DNA of 33,419 bases, taken from Gemmatimonadota bacterium. GTDB lineage: Bacteria; Gemmatimonadota; Gemmatimonadetes; Longimicrobiales; Gaopeijiaceae. The notes under the pieces are model-generated. The model saw nothing but the letters and a program-made list of their open reading frames with translations, did not search any database and had not been told where the DNA came from. Positions 15,215 to 23,977 of the stretch are shown piece after piece. The position numbers and the translations under genes were made by a program. The stretch covers positions 1 to 33,419 of the forward strand of contig JAOUPR010000042.1 in assembly GCA_029879725.1 (NCBI GenBank), given 5' to 3'. The stretch's first letter is position 1. The number at the start of each line of letters is the position of its first letter.

Positions 15215-17664
15215 CCTACCACGAAGTTCAGGAGTCGATCGGGTACGTGGATCACGCGGCGGAGGGTGACCCCTTCCAGATGGCGGGCCACGTTCTCTTC
15301 GGCGTGGGCCAGGGCGACGCACGCCTCCTGATCGGCGCCGGGATCGGCGACGATCGTGCCGCGGAGCTTCCCGTTCACCTGAACCGCGATCTCCACGGTG
15401 GAAGCCTTCGTCTTCTCTTCGTCGAAGTCCGGCCAGCTGCGCCCGTCGAAGATGCTTTCCTTGTGACCGAGGACTTCCCAGAGCTCCTCCGCGATGTGGG
15501 GTGCGAAGGGGGCCACCAGGGGGACGAGGGGCAGGACTTCTCCGCGGCGGGCGGTGCGTCCGCCGGCGCGCACGGCGTTCAGGTACTCCATCAATGCCGC
15601 CACGGCCGTGTTGTACTGGAGCGTGGAGAGCTGGTCCGTGACCTGCTTGATGGTGCGGTGCAGCTTCCGCTCGACCTCGGGGTCGGGATCGCCGTCCTCC
15701 GCCGCGTGAACCGTGTCCCACAGGCGGTGGAGGAACCCGAACGGTCCCTGAATGCCCTCGGCGCGATAGTCGCCGCCCTCTTCGAAGGGCCCGAGGAACA
15801 TGAGGTAGAGCCGGAACGTGTCGGCGCCGAACTCCTCGATGATGGGGTCCGGCACGATGACGTTCCCCTTGCTCTTGGACATCTTCGCCCCTTCGGCGAT
15901 GATGAGCCCGTGGGCACGGAACACCGTGAAGGGTTCTTCGAAGTCCAGATGTCCGAGGTCGTGGAGCACCATCGTGAGGAAGCGCGAGTACATGAGGTGG
16001 AGCACTGCGTGCTCGTTCCCGCCGATGTAGGTGTCCACCGGGAGCCACCGCTTGGTGATCCCTGCGTCGAACGCGCGGTCGTCGAAGTCCGTGGACGGGT
16101 AGCGCAGGAAATACCAGCCGCTGTCCAGGAAGGTGTCGGACACGTCCGTCTCCCGCCGGGCTTCGGCCCCGCACTCGGGACAGGTCGTGCGGTACCAATC
16201 CTCCACCCGGGCCATGGGGCTCACCCCGGTGTCGTCGGGTTTGAAATCCTCCACCCGCGGGAGCACCACCGGGAGCTGGTCGTCCGGTACGGCCACCGGT
16301 CCACAGGCATCACAGTGGATGATGGGGATGGGAGGCCCCCAGTACCGCTGGCGGGAGATGCACCAGTCGTGGAGCCGATAGTTGACCCGGCCTTCACCCA
16401 GCCCCTCTTCCTGGAGCCACGCGGTGATCTTCCGCTTGCCGTCGTCGATGCCCAGCCCGTCGAACTCACCTGAGTTCACCAGCACGCCGGGGCCGACGTA
16501 GACCTCGTCCAGGGGCGTGTCGGCGCCCTGATCGGGGCCGGCCACCACGCGCACGATGGGGAGGTCGAACTCGGTGGCGAACTCGAAGTCGCGCTCGTCG
16601 TGACCCGGCACCGCCATGATGGCGCCGGTGCCGTACTCCATGAGGACGTAGTCGGCGATCCACACGGGGATGGGGCGGCCCGTCGCCGGGTTGCGGCAGT
16701 ACCCGCCGGTGAAGACGCCGGTCTTGGTCTTGTCCACCTTCTGTCGGGCCACCACGTCCTTGCGGGCGGCCTCCTCGCGGTAGCGGGCCACCTGGGCGCG
16801 GTGGTCTTCCCGCGTCAGGATGTCCACCAGCGGGTGCTCGGGTGCCAGCACCATGTAGGTGGCGCCGAAGATCGTGTCGGGACGGGTCGTGAAGACGTCG
16901 ATGGTGCCGTTCGCCTCACTCCCGTCTCCGTCGAGGATGGGAAAGCGCAGCTCCGCCCCTTCGCTCCGTCCGATCCAGTTCTCCTGGGCCTTCCGCGTGG
17001 TATCGGACCAGTCGATGGTGGCCAGGTTGTCCAGGAGGCGCTGGGCGTACTTCGTGATCTTGAAGAACCACTGAGCGATGCGCCGCTGCTCCACCGGAGT
17101 GTCGCAACGCTCGCACGCCCCGGAGATGACCTGCTCGTTGGCCAGCACCGTCATGCACGACGGACACCAGTTCACCGGGGCTTCCTTGCGTTCGGCGAGC
17201 CCGGCCTTGAAGAGCTGGAGGAAGATCCACTGCGTCCACTTGTAGTAGGACGGGTCCGTGGTATCCACCGTGTGGTTCCAGTCGAACATCCCCCCGATGC
17301 GTCGGAGCTGACGCGTGAAGTTACGGATGTTGGACGGGATCAGGTCCATCGGGTGCAGGCCCTGCTTCAGGGCGAAATTCTCCGAGTGGATCCCGAAGGC
17401 GTCGAATCCGATGGGCTCGAACACCTGCTTTCCCTGCAGCCTCTGATAGCGCCCGTGGACGTCCGCCCCGGTGAAGGCATAGATGTTTCCCACGTGCAGT
17501 CCCTCTGCGGAGGGGTAGGGAAACATCATGAGGTTGTAGTAGGGACGCTCGGCGGCCTCCAACTCCTCGAGCCGGAAGCCGTTGGTGTTGTGCGCGTCCC
17601 AGTGGCTCTGCCACTTCGTCTCCACCTGGGAGGGGGAATAGCTGGTGCGGTCTTCGTTGGCCAT
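15211..17664 (-). CDS. leuS: Leucyl-tRNA synthetase
   Basis: The 817-residue product charges tRNA-Leu with leucine. The class I signature is present: the HIGH-type motif is HVGN at residues 57-60 and KMSKS is at about 594-598. Between them lies the CP1 editing domain with TTRPDTIFGATYM and the GTGAIMAVPGHDERDFEFA block, and Cys pairs (CPSC, CERC, CDAC, CPEC) suit the zinc-binding insertions. The C-terminal region is the anticodon-binding helical bundle plus the small C-terminal domain. It is somewhat shorter than the E. coli enzyme (860) but complete. The start is ATG 17664; the frame is open further upstream but without synthetase-like sequence. It shares a transcript with tkt. Confidence 0.97.
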   Translation of the reverse strand: MANEDRTSYSPSQVETKWQSHWDAHNTNGFRLEELEAAERPYYNLMMFPYPSAEGLHVGNIYAFTGADVHGRYQRLQGKQVFEPIGFDAFGIHSENFALKQGLHPMDLIPSNIRNFTRQLRRIGGMFDWNHTVDTTDPSYYKWTQWIFLQLFKAGLAERKEAPVNWCPSCMTVLANEQVISGACERCDTPVEQRRIAQWFFKITKYAQRLLDNLATIDWSDTTRKAQENWIGRSEGAELRFPILDGDGSEANGTIDVFTTRPDTIFGATYMVLAPEHPLVDILTREDHRAQVARYREEAARKDVVARQKVDKTKTGVFTGGYCRNPATGRPIPVWIADYVLMEYGTGAIMAVPGHDERDFEFATEFDLPIVRVVAGPDQGADTPLDEVYVGPGVLVNSGEFDGLGIDDGKRKITAWLQEEGLGEGRVNYRLHDWCISRQRYWGPPIPIIHCDACGPVAVPDDQLPVVLPRVEDFKPDDTGVSPMARVEDWYRTTCPECGAEARRETDVSDTFLDSGWYFLRYPSTDFDDRAFDAGITKRWLPVDTYIGGNEHAVLHLMYSRFLTMVLHDLGHLDFEEPFTVFRAHGLIIAEGAKMSKSKGNVIVPDPIIEEFGADTFRLYLMFLGPFEEGGDYRAEGIQGPFGFLHRLWDTVHAAEDGDPDPEVERKLHRTIKQVTDQLSTLQYNTAVAALMEYLNAVRAGGRTARRGEVLPLVPLVAPFAPHIAEELWEVLGHKESIFDGRSWPDFDEEKTKASTVEIAVQVNGKLRGTIVADPGADQEACVALAHAEENVARHLEGVTLRRVIHVPDRLLNFVVG

Positions 17665-17698
17665 GTGCCGTCCGGATCGATGCAGATGTGGGACCGCT

Positions 17699-17727
17699 AA
17701 CCTAATCCGCGGGGTCGGCCCACCCAA
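17699..17727 (-). promoter_or_regulatory. Candidate leuS promoter
   Basis: On the minus strand TTGGGT (17727-17722) and TAGGTT (17704-17699) are 17 bases apart, 35 bases upstream of the leuS start. The 190 bases between leuS and the aminopeptidase gene hold no other gene that I can see. Both boxes are imperfect. Confidence 0.4.
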
Positions 17728-17854
17728 GGGGGAAGGTGGAGCCGGGATGGCGACCGAGCTCTCCCCGTCCGCGGGACGGCCCGGGAATCCCGTCGGCTTC
17801 CGTCGAGGTACCGTACTTCTTCCCTGTGCTTCCGGGCCACGGGCCGGCCTCTGC

Positions 17855-18970
17855 CTACGTCGGAGGCTCCGAGCTCCGGGGGAGGAGGGAGAACGGATCC
17901 GCGGTGCGGCCGGCTTCACGCTTGAAAAAGGCCAACGTCGCCGGGAGGTCGCCTCCTTCCCGCTGGAGCAGCCCGTCGAAGTCGGGGAGGCGGTGGAAGT
18001 ACCGGATCCGTGCCAGGAGCGTGGCGTTGTTCAGCGGCGTCTGACGGAATCCCGCGAAGGAGAACTCCTCCAGAGTGGGGGCGACGTCGGCGTCGAATGC
18101 GCTCAGGGCCCGGGCGAAGGCGGCCTCGCGGGCGTCCAACTTCTCCTCGCGTGACCGCGAGGAGTCTCCGTAGATCTCATGGAGGTCCTCCACGACCTCG
18201 TCCACGAAGACGCTGAAGCGCTGGTAATCGCGCCAGCGCGCCTCGGCGCGGGCGCAACGGGCTTCGTCCACGACGCCGTCCCTGGGGGAGCAGAAGAACC
18301 GGATGGCGCCCACCCTCCCCACGAAGGTGGCGAAGGACTCGTTGAATCCGACCTGCCCCGGCACGAAGAGATGGTTGTGCGACAGTTCATGGAGGACCGT
18401 CTCCACGACCTCGATCTCGTCCGTCTTCAGGGCGGTGGAGAGTACCGGATCGTTGAACCACCCCAGCGTGCTGAACGCGGCGGTGGGGCGTACGTACGTG
18501 TCGTATCCATCGTCTTCCAGGTCGCTCTGGGCGGCCAGCGCCTCGTCGAGGCTGAAGAATCCCCGGTACGGGACGCGGTGCACCACGGGGAACCACCACG
18601 TCCGGGGCACGAGCCGGTCCCGCTCGGCGGCGGATACCACCAGGGCCAGCGTGTCGCGATCGAGTTGCGTGAACGTCGTGTAGGCGTCCCCGACGTCGAT
18701 CCCCAGGACGTCCGCGGCGTAGGCACGCGCTTCGAGCACCAGGGTGAGCTTGGCGCGTGTTCCGGGATCCACGGCGGTGTCTTGTACCACTTCCGGGATG
18801 AACTGCCGCGCACGGAGGATGCGCGCTTCGGCCACGCCCGCCTTGAGGACGTATACCGGTGAGCAGGCCCAACATCCCCCCACCATCCCCATGGCCAGTA
18901 AGAGGAGGGCACCCGCGGCGAGCCGCGGGCGCCCCCCGGCCAGGCGTCGCCGGAGAGGGGCGAAGGTCAC
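17855..18970 (-). CDS. Putative aminopeptidase lipoprotein (PF10023/COG4324 type)
   Basis: The 371-residue product has an N-terminal hydrophobic segment ending in MVGGC, a likely lipobox with Cys33, so it is probably a membrane-attached periplasmic lipoprotein. The metallopeptidase motif is VLHELSHNHLFVPGQ with HELSH at residues 194-198, followed by GFNESFATFVG, whose Glu211 is a plausible third zinc ligand. This HExxH plus NESFA arrangement and the FSTLGWFNDPVLST block are typical of the family annotated as predicted aminopeptidase; the activity is little tested. Translation starts at GTG (18970), overlapping the SPFH gene stop as GTGA, so the two are translationally coupled. A second Cys (36) close to the lipobox is unusual. 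Confidence 0.85.
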   Translation of the reverse strand: MTFAPLRRRLAGGRPRLAAGALLLLAMGMVGGCWACSPVYVLKAGVAEARILRARQFIPEVVQDTAVDPGTRAKLTLVLEARAYAADVLGIDVGDAYTTFTQLDRDTLALVVSAAERDRLVPRTWWFPVVHRVPYRGFFSLDEALAAQSDLEDDGYDTYVRPTAAFSTLGWFNDPVLSTALKTDEIEVVETVLHELSHNHLFVPGQVGFNESFATFVGRVGAIRFFCSPRDGVVDEARCARAEARWRDYQRFSVFVDEVVEDLHEIYGDSSRSREEKLDAREAAFARALSAFDADVAPTLEEFSFAGFRQTPLNNATLLARIRYFHRLPDFDGLLQREGGDLPATLAFFKREAGRTADPFSLLPRSSEPPT

Positions 18971-19866
18971 CGCCCGCCACCCACGGAGCGCATGAGCGGG
19001 ACGCCGCCCTCGGTGGGTACGTACACCACGGATCCCGCGGGCAACTCGCTCAGCTTCTCGATGTAGTGGAAGGTGAGGTACGCGGGCGTGAGGCCGGCGG
19101 AGATGATCCTTTGCGCCTCGGCAAGGCCACGTGCTTCTTCGATGGCCTGTTGGGCCCGTTCCTGGATGATCTCGGTCTGGAACTTCTCTGCGGCCACCTG
19201 CTGCTCCCTCTGTTGTTTCTCTTCGATGGCCTGGCGGACCGTCGGGGGAGCCTGGATGTCACGGACGAACACATCGAGCACCTCGATGCGATCCCCGGCC
19301 TTGGCCTGGATCTCCACCTTCATCTCCGTCGCCAGGTCGCGCCGGTTCGGTGAGAAGATCTCATTGATGGACTTGGTCGCGACCGCGTCGCGGACACCGT
19401 TGCGCACCGAGTTCAGGACGATGCTGTTCTTGATCGAACGTTCCGATCCCAGGCGCTGGAACAGCTGCGGAGCGTTGGTGCCGTCGAGCTTGAAGATGAT
19501 GGAAACCTCCAGGGACACGTTCAACTGATCGCTGGTCTGAGCTTCGATCCGCTCCACGCCGCCGTCGGCGGGGAAGCTCTGCTCGCGGATCGACATCTTT
19601 TCGATGTCCGCCAGGGGGTTCACCACGTGAATCCCCTGCGCGAGAGGAAGAGGTTCGATCTTCCCCAGGAAATGGATCACGCCCACTTCACCGACGGAGA
19701 CCACAGTGACGGCGTTCCCCGCCGCCAGGAACAGACCCGCACCCATGAAGCCATAGGATGCCAGCCTGGACATCCCCGCGGTGCCCGGGCGACCGATGGA
19801 CGGGCCCGCGACGCGGAGCGCGGCGCCGAGGAGGATGATGAACATGGCCAGGACGATGGATCCCAT
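18967..19866 (-). CDS. SPFH/band-7 (prohibitin-like) membrane protein
   Basis: The 299-residue product has two hydrophobic N-terminal segments (about residues 2-19 and 36-56). Then comes a band-7 domain starting VVSVGEVGVIHFLGKIEP and running through the prohibitin-like SVRNGVRDAVATKSINEIF and LDVFVRDIQAPPTVRQAIEEKQQREQ regions, followed by an Ala/Glu-rich coiled coil (about 215-260). This order matches prohibitin and HflK/HflC proteins, which form membrane rings that organise proteases and lipid domains. The start is ATG 19866 behind GGAG. The stop overlaps the start of the aminopeptidase gene, and the pairing suggests that the SPFH scaffold works with that peptidase, as HflKC does with FtsH. 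That link is inference. Confidence 0.88.
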   Translation of the reverse strand: MGSIVLAMFIILLGAALRVAGPSIGRPGTAGMSRLASYGFMGAGLFLAAGNAVTVVSVGEVGVIHFLGKIEPLPLAQGIHVVNPLADIEKMSIREQSFPADGGVERIEAQTSDQLNVSLEVSIIFKLDGTNAPQLFQRLGSERSIKNSIVLNSVRNGVRDAVATKSINEIFSPNRRDLATEMKVEIQAKAGDRIEVLDVFVRDIQAPPTVRQAIEEKQQREQQVAAEKFQTEIIQERAQQAIEEARGLAEAQRIISAGLTPAYLTFHYIEKLSELPAGSVVYVPTEGGVPLMRSVGGGR

Positions 19867-19986
19867 GGGAATTCTCCGTGAGGGTATGGATTCGTGGTAC
19901 GCGTTCCGGCGCGCGCTTTCAAGCTTCTACGCGGGCCCGTCCGGAGATCTTCGGACCGCGATGTGCCGACGATCTCCGGCGGGTCC

Positions 19987-20184
19987 CTATTCGGGGAGGT
20001 ACGGCCGCTCCTCCGGAGGGGTGATGGACCGCAGTTCGACCAGGTCGGCGTCCGACCCCATGGCGTCGGGAATCCGGGCCGTGGCCGCGATGAGCGCCTC
20101 CTTGAGGTCCGCGCCCTCCACCACGAAGGTATGATACCTGTGAGATGCGCCGCCGTAGCGGATGGTCATCTGGAAGGTTCTCAT
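19987..20184 (-). CDS. Small conserved-looking protein, 65 residues, function unknown
   Basis: I do not recognise this family. The product reads as a small alpha/beta fold: a basic beta-hairpin (TFQMTIRYGGASHRYHTFVVEGADL), a helix (KEALIAATARIP) and a C-terminal strand with VELRSITPPEERPYLPE. The alternation of strand, hairpin, helix and strand and the lack of low-complexity sequence argue that it is real. ATG 20184 is preferred, because the longer form from 20220 would overlap the waaA start codon on the other strand. It is divergent from waaA (starts 35 bases apart) and lies 120 bases upstream of the SPFH gene. No membrane segment or catalytic motif is visible. Confidence 0.6.
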   Translation of the reverse strand: MRTFQMTIRYGGASHRYHTFVVEGADLKEALIAATARIPDAMGSDADLVELRSITPPEERPYLPE

Positions 20185-20218
20185 CCTGTTCCCGTGCGAG
20201 TGATCTGAAGTGGATTCC

Positions 20219-21532
20219 ATGAGCCCCCGGCACCTCCTGTACCGCCTGGCCGTCGGAGGGGTCCGTCTCGCCCTGCCGGCGGTGGCCAGGGGAAGGGTGG
20301 CCCGGGGGGTGAGCGCCCGCCGGGATGCCCATCTGCGGCTGGCGGCATGGGGAGCGGCCCACCGGGACCGCGGCCGGCCTCTGGTGTGGTTTCACGCGCC
20401 CTCGGTGGGGGAGGGGAGGCAGGCCATGGCCGTGGTTCGTGCGCTGCGCGAGCGCGTGCCCGAAATGCAGTCGGCGTTCACGTACTTCTCGCCTTCGGCG
20501 GAGGAGTTCGCCCGCCGGGCTCCCGTCGACGTGGCGGACGTGCTCCCATGGGACGTCCCGGACGTCGTCGCTCCGGTCCTGGATGCCCTGGCGCCGGACC
20601 TGCTCGTGTTCACGCGCACGGAGGTGTGGCCCGTCCTGGCGGAAGGTGCCGCGGCCCGTGGGGTCCGGGTGGCCATGGTGGCGGGCACCGTCGCCGGCGA
20701 CGCCGGCCGGCTGGGTTCCCCGACTCGTTGGTTCCTTCGGCCCACCTGGGCTCGGATGGACGGGGTGGTGGCGGTGGGAGAGGCCGACGCGGAGCGCTTC
20801 CGGACCATGGGCGTGCGGCCCGGCACGTTGTCCGTGGCCGGGGACCCCGCGGTGGACGCGGCCTCGGAACGGATACGGTCCCTGGACCCGCGGGCGACTC
20901 ACCTGACTGCCCTTCGCGATGCCGGTGCGCCGGTGGTGGTGTTCGGATCCACGTGGGGGAGCGACGAGGAGGTGATCCTTCCCGCGCTCGCGCGTCTGAG
21001 GGAGATGGGGGAGGAGTTCATTCCGGTGGTGGCGCCCCACGAGCCGGGACCGGAGACGGTCTCCCGACTCCTCGCGGGGTTGAGCCGGGGAGGGTGGCGG
21101 GCCACGACGCTGTCCGCGGTGATGGCGGCGGATGGAGCCTCCCGGGGAGAAGCCGTGGTGGTGGACGGGGTGGGCCTTCTGGCGGAGTTGTACACGGTGG
21201 CCGCCGCCGCGTACGTGGGAGGGGGGTTCGGCCGAAGCGGCCTCCACTCCGTGATCGAGCCGGCCGCGGCGGGTTGTCCCGTGTTCTTCGGTCCCATCCA
21301 TCACCGGGCGCCCGCGGCCGCCGAGCTGTCGGCGTGCGGGGCGGGCCGGGTGGTGCGCGATTCCGCCGAGATGGCCCGTTTCTTGAGGGACCTTCTCCGC
21401 AGCGCGGACTCCCGTGACTTCATGGGGGAAGCGGGCCGGGGCTATATTTCCGGCCACTCCGGCGCGGCGCGGCGATGTGCGGCGTTGCTGGTGACCCTGT
21501 TGAACGAGCCAATCATCGGATATCCGGAATGA
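20219..21532 (+). CDS. waaA: 3-deoxy-D-manno-octulosonic acid (Kdo) transferase
   Basis: The 437-residue product is a family GT30 glycosyltransferase that adds Kdo to lipid A precursor at the inner membrane, an essential step in lipopolysaccharide synthesis. It shows the N-terminal membrane-associating helix, the catalytic-base motif FHAPSVGEG (Glu65; usually HxxSVGE), the FTYFSPS and TEVWP blocks, and the C-terminal donor-binding domain with VFGSTWGSDEE, AYVGGGFGRSGLHSVIEPAAAG and FGP. Length is typical (about 420-430). The start is ATG 20219, nine bases after GAAG; GTG 20210 is possible. The stop overlaps the rhodanese start as ATGA. Its presence shows that the host has an LPS-type outer membrane. 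Confidence 0.93.
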   Translation: MSPRHLLYRLAVGGVRLALPAVARGRVARGVSARRDAHLRLAAWGAAHRDRGRPLVWFHAPSVGEGRQAMAVVRALRERVPEMQSAFTYFSPSAEEFARRAPVDVADVLPWDVPDVVAPVLDALAPDLLVFTRTEVWPVLAEGAAARGVRVAMVAGTVAGDAGRLGSPTRWFLRPTWARMDGVVAVGEADAERFRTMGVRPGTLSVAGDPAVDAASERIRSLDPRATHLTALRDAGAPVVVFGSTWGSDEEVILPALARLREMGEEFIPVVAPHEPGPETVSRLLAGLSRGGWRATTLSAVMAADGASRGEAVVVDGVGLLAELYTVAAAAYVGGGFGRSGLHSVIEPAAAGCPVFFGPIHHRAPAAAELSACGAGRVVRDSAEMARFLRDLLRSADSRDFMGEAGRGYISGHSGAARRCAALLVTLLNEPIIGYPE

Positions 21533-21870
21533 GCCCATCCAACGACGTCCCCGAGATCTCCTGCACGGAATTGAAGGAACGCCTCGACCGGGGAGACGTT
21601 CCGGTCCTGGTGGACGTGCGTGAGCACTTCGAGCAGAGGATCGCCGACCTCCCGGAACACGGGCAGATCCGGATTCCCACGGGTGAGATCCTCTCCCGCA
21701 TGCACGAGCTCGACCCGGATGCCGAGACGGTGGTGTACTGCCGCACCGGGAGTCGAAGCGCGTGGGCGGTCCGGCTGCTCCAGGAGCGGGGATTCCCCAA
21801 GACGGTGAACCTGGCCGGGGGTGTGATGGGATGGCGGGCCGACGTCGACCCCACGCTCCAGAGGTACTAG
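21529..21870 (+). CDS. Single-domain rhodanese-like protein
   Basis: The 113-residue product is one rhodanese domain: VPVLVDVREHFEQRIADLP (the DVRE motif), IPTGEILSRM, the active-site loop YCRTGSRSAWA with Cys71, and LAGGVMGWRADVDP at the end. The loop CRTGSRS is that of sulfur-carrying rhodaneses such as those attached to MoeB/ThiF-like proteins. Such proteins carry persulfide sulfur, but the acceptor here is unknown. Translation is coupled to waaA by a 4-base overlap (ATGA at 21529-21532), and the next gene begins seven bases after its stop with a ribosome site overlapping that stop. The protein has no signal peptide and should be cytosolic. Confidence 0.92.
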   Translation: MSPSNDVPEISCTELKERLDRGDVPVLVDVREHFEQRIADLPEHGQIRIPTGEILSRMHELDPDAETVVYCRTGSRSAWAVRLLQERGFPKTVNLAGGVMGWRADVDPTLQRY

Positions 21871-21876
21871 GAGCGT

Positions 21877-23955
21877 ATGTCCCCTTCGGCCCCCCGGTGG
21901 GCCGTCTTCGCTGGTTTGCTGGCGGTGGCGGGATGCGAGGCTCGCGCCGAGCCGATACCCGCGGAGGCGTCCGCGCCGTCCGCCGCGGCATCCGCGGTGG
22001 ACCACGAGTCCGGGAGTGGCTCCGCTGAAGCCGGGAGCGCCGTCCGGCCCGACTCCGGATCCACCGGCTCTCCCCCCGAGGCGGCCACCCTCCAGGAGAC
22101 GGCCAACGCCGCCCGGGCTCCGGGACCCCCGGAAGTGGATCCCCCCACGTTCGATCGGCCAGAGCATATTCGCGGGATCTACCTGAACGCATGGGCCGCG
22201 GGCTCCGCTCGGCGGTCGGAGCAGCTCATCGAACTGGCGCGCCGCACCGAGGTCAACGCCTTCGTCATCGACATCAAGGACGCCAGCGGATACGTGAGCC
22301 ACCGCACGGACGTCCCTCTGGCGAAGGAGGTCGGAGCGACGGGGGAGATCCGCATCCGCGACCTTCCCGGCCTCCTGCGCCGGCTGGCGGACGAGGGGAT
22401 CTACCCCATCGCGCGCATCGTGATCGTGAAGGATCCCATCCTCGCGGCCGCCCGTCCGGATCTTGCGGTTCAGGACACCGCGGGGGGCGTGTGGGTGGAC
22501 GGCAAGGGGATCGTCTGGCTCAACCCCTACAACCGCGACGTGTGGGATTATCACGTGGCCCTTGCCCGGGAGGTGGCGGCGCTGGGGTTCCCCGAGATCC
22601 AGTGGGACTACGTGCGGTTTCCCGACGCGCCCAGGGCCGACCTGGCTCGCGCCGTGTTCGCGGGGCCCGCCGGATCCACCCGGGCCGAGGGGATCCGGGA
22701 GTTGCTCCGTCACACCCGGGAGGAGTTGGCGGCGTCGGGCGTTCGGGTCACCGCGGACGTGTTCGGGATGACCACATCGGCCACCGGGGACGTGGGGATC
22801 GGCCAGGTCTGGGAGCGGTTCATCGGCGTGGTGGACGCCGCCCTTCCCATGATCTACCCCTCCCACTACGCACCGGGAGCCTTCGGGATCGATCGGCCCA
22901 ACGCGTATCCCTACGAGGTGGTGAAGCAGGCGCTGTCCGATGCGCTTCGCCGTTCGGCCGACGTGGTGGGCGCGGGAGAGACGGTTCCCTGGCTGCAGGA
23001 CTTCACGCTGGGGCCGCCGCGATACGGCGCCCCCGAGGTGCGAGCCCAGATCCAGGCCACCTACGACGCCGGAATCCAGTCGTGGGTCCTCTGGAACCCG
23101 GGCTCGCGCTATACCGAGGCGGCGCTCATGCCCTCGGACGGATTCGCGGAGGAACCCTCCGTTCGCGTGGCGGGGCGGGTCGTGCCGGTATCCCGGCGGT
23201 TGGTCGCGGCCCAGTCGGACGTCGCGCCGGAGTCTCACACGTTCGAGTCCGACGATGGGCTCTCCGTCTCGGCCCACCTCTACGCGGCTCCGGGTGCCGG
23301 GACCATGGCGGGTGAGAACACCCGCCCGGTGGTCGTGGCCTTCCACCAGGGCGGCGGCGACGCACGGGGAGAGTACGGGCCCATCGTGCCGCGTCTCGTC
23401 TCCGAGGGATTCGACGTCCTCGCGGTGGACCTGCGCCTGGGTGGGGATCGCTTCGGCGGGGAAAACCCGACCGCGGCCGCGTGGGCCGCCCATCCCGCGT
23501 CCGGGGAGGCTTCGGGGTATTGCGTGGCGGAACGGGACGTGCGGGCGGCCGTGGACTTCGCCGCCGGACTCCGCCCCGAGGCGCCGCTCATCCTGTGGGG
23601 GAGCAGCTACAGCGCCGCGCTGGCCCTCCGTGTGGCCGCGGAGGCCCCTCCCGGCGTGGTCGGCGTCCTCTCCTTCTCACCGGCCACCGGGGAGCCCATG
23701 GAGGGGTGCGCGGGAGAGGACGCGTCGGCGGCCATCCCGTTTCCCGCCCTCGTTCTGCGGCCCACCGGTGAGGCGGCGATGGAGACGGTGAACCGGCAGT
23801 CCGAGCTGTTCCGCCGCCAGGGGCACTCGGTCTTCGTGGCGGATCCCGGCGCCCACGGATCGTCCATGTTGGTCGAGGACCGGGTGGGCGCGAACGTCGA
23901 GGCGACCTGGCGAGAGGTGCTGGCCTTCCTGCATCGGGTGGTGAGTCAGGGCTGA
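21877..23955 (+). CDS. Lipoprotein fusing a DUF4015 glycosidase-like domain to an alpha/beta hydrolase
   Basis: The 692-residue product has a lipobox (LAVAGC, Cys20) and a Ser/Ala/Glu-rich linker to about residue 90. Residues 95-415 match the DUF4015 putative glycosidase pattern: RGIYLNAWAAGS, NAFVIDIKDASGYV, YPIARIVIVKDP, WLNPYNRDVWDYHVALA, IQWDYVRFPD, ADVFGM, LPMIYPSHY. Residues 450-690 form a separate alpha/beta hydrolase with VVVAFHQGGG, the nucleophile elbow GSSYS (Ser577) and PGAHGSSM (His660). The elbow has Ser where Gly is usual in GxSxG. ATG 21877 follows AGGAG. A cell-surface enzyme acting on a polysaccharide and its ester or peptide substituents would fit, but the substrate is not shown. 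It is the third gene of the waaA operon. Confidence 0.8.
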   Translation: MSPSAPRWAVFAGLLAVAGCEARAEPIPAEASAPSAAASAVDHESGSGSAEAGSAVRPDSGSTGSPPEAATLQETANAARAPGPPEVDPPTFDRPEHIRGIYLNAWAAGSARRSEQLIELARRTEVNAFVIDIKDASGYVSHRTDVPLAKEVGATGEIRIRDLPGLLRRLADEGIYPIARIVIVKDPILAAARPDLAVQDTAGGVWVDGKGIVWLNPYNRDVWDYHVALAREVAALGFPEIQWDYVRFPDAPRADLARAVFAGPAGSTRAEGIRELLRHTREELAASGVRVTADVFGMTTSATGDVGIGQVWERFIGVVDAALPMIYPSHYAPGAFGIDRPNAYPYEVVKQALSDALRRSADVVGAGETVPWLQDFTLGPPRYGAPEVRAQIQATYDAGIQSWVLWNPGSRYTEAALMPSDGFAEEPSVRVAGRVVPVSRRLVAAQSDVAPESHTFESDDGLSVSAHLYAAPGAGTMAGENTRPVVVAFHQGGGDARGEYGPIVPRLVSEGFDVLAVDLRLGGDRFGGENPTAAAWAAHPASGEASGYCVAERDVRAAVDFAAGLRPEAPLILWGSSYSAALALRVAAEAPPGVVGVLSFSPATGEPMEGCAGEDASAAIPFPALVLRPTGEAAMETVNRQSELFRRQGHSVFVADPGAHGSSMLVEDRVGANVEATWREVLAFLHRVVSQG

Positions 23956-23977
23956 CCGGCCACCCGGCCGCTCAGCC
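23950..23977. terminator. Bidirectional hairpin spanning two convergent stop codons
   Basis: GGCTGA (23950-23955) pairs with TCAGCC (23972-23977), and inside it CGGCC pairs with GGCCG around an ACCC loop, with one C/C mismatch. The outer arms contain the stop codons of both convergent genes. There is no T-run. Confidence 0.55.

Noticed and set aside
20184..20220. Longer start (ATG 20220) for the 65-residue protein
   Set aside because: It would overlap the waaA start codon on the opposite strand and add a His/Ser-rich stretch unlike the rest.
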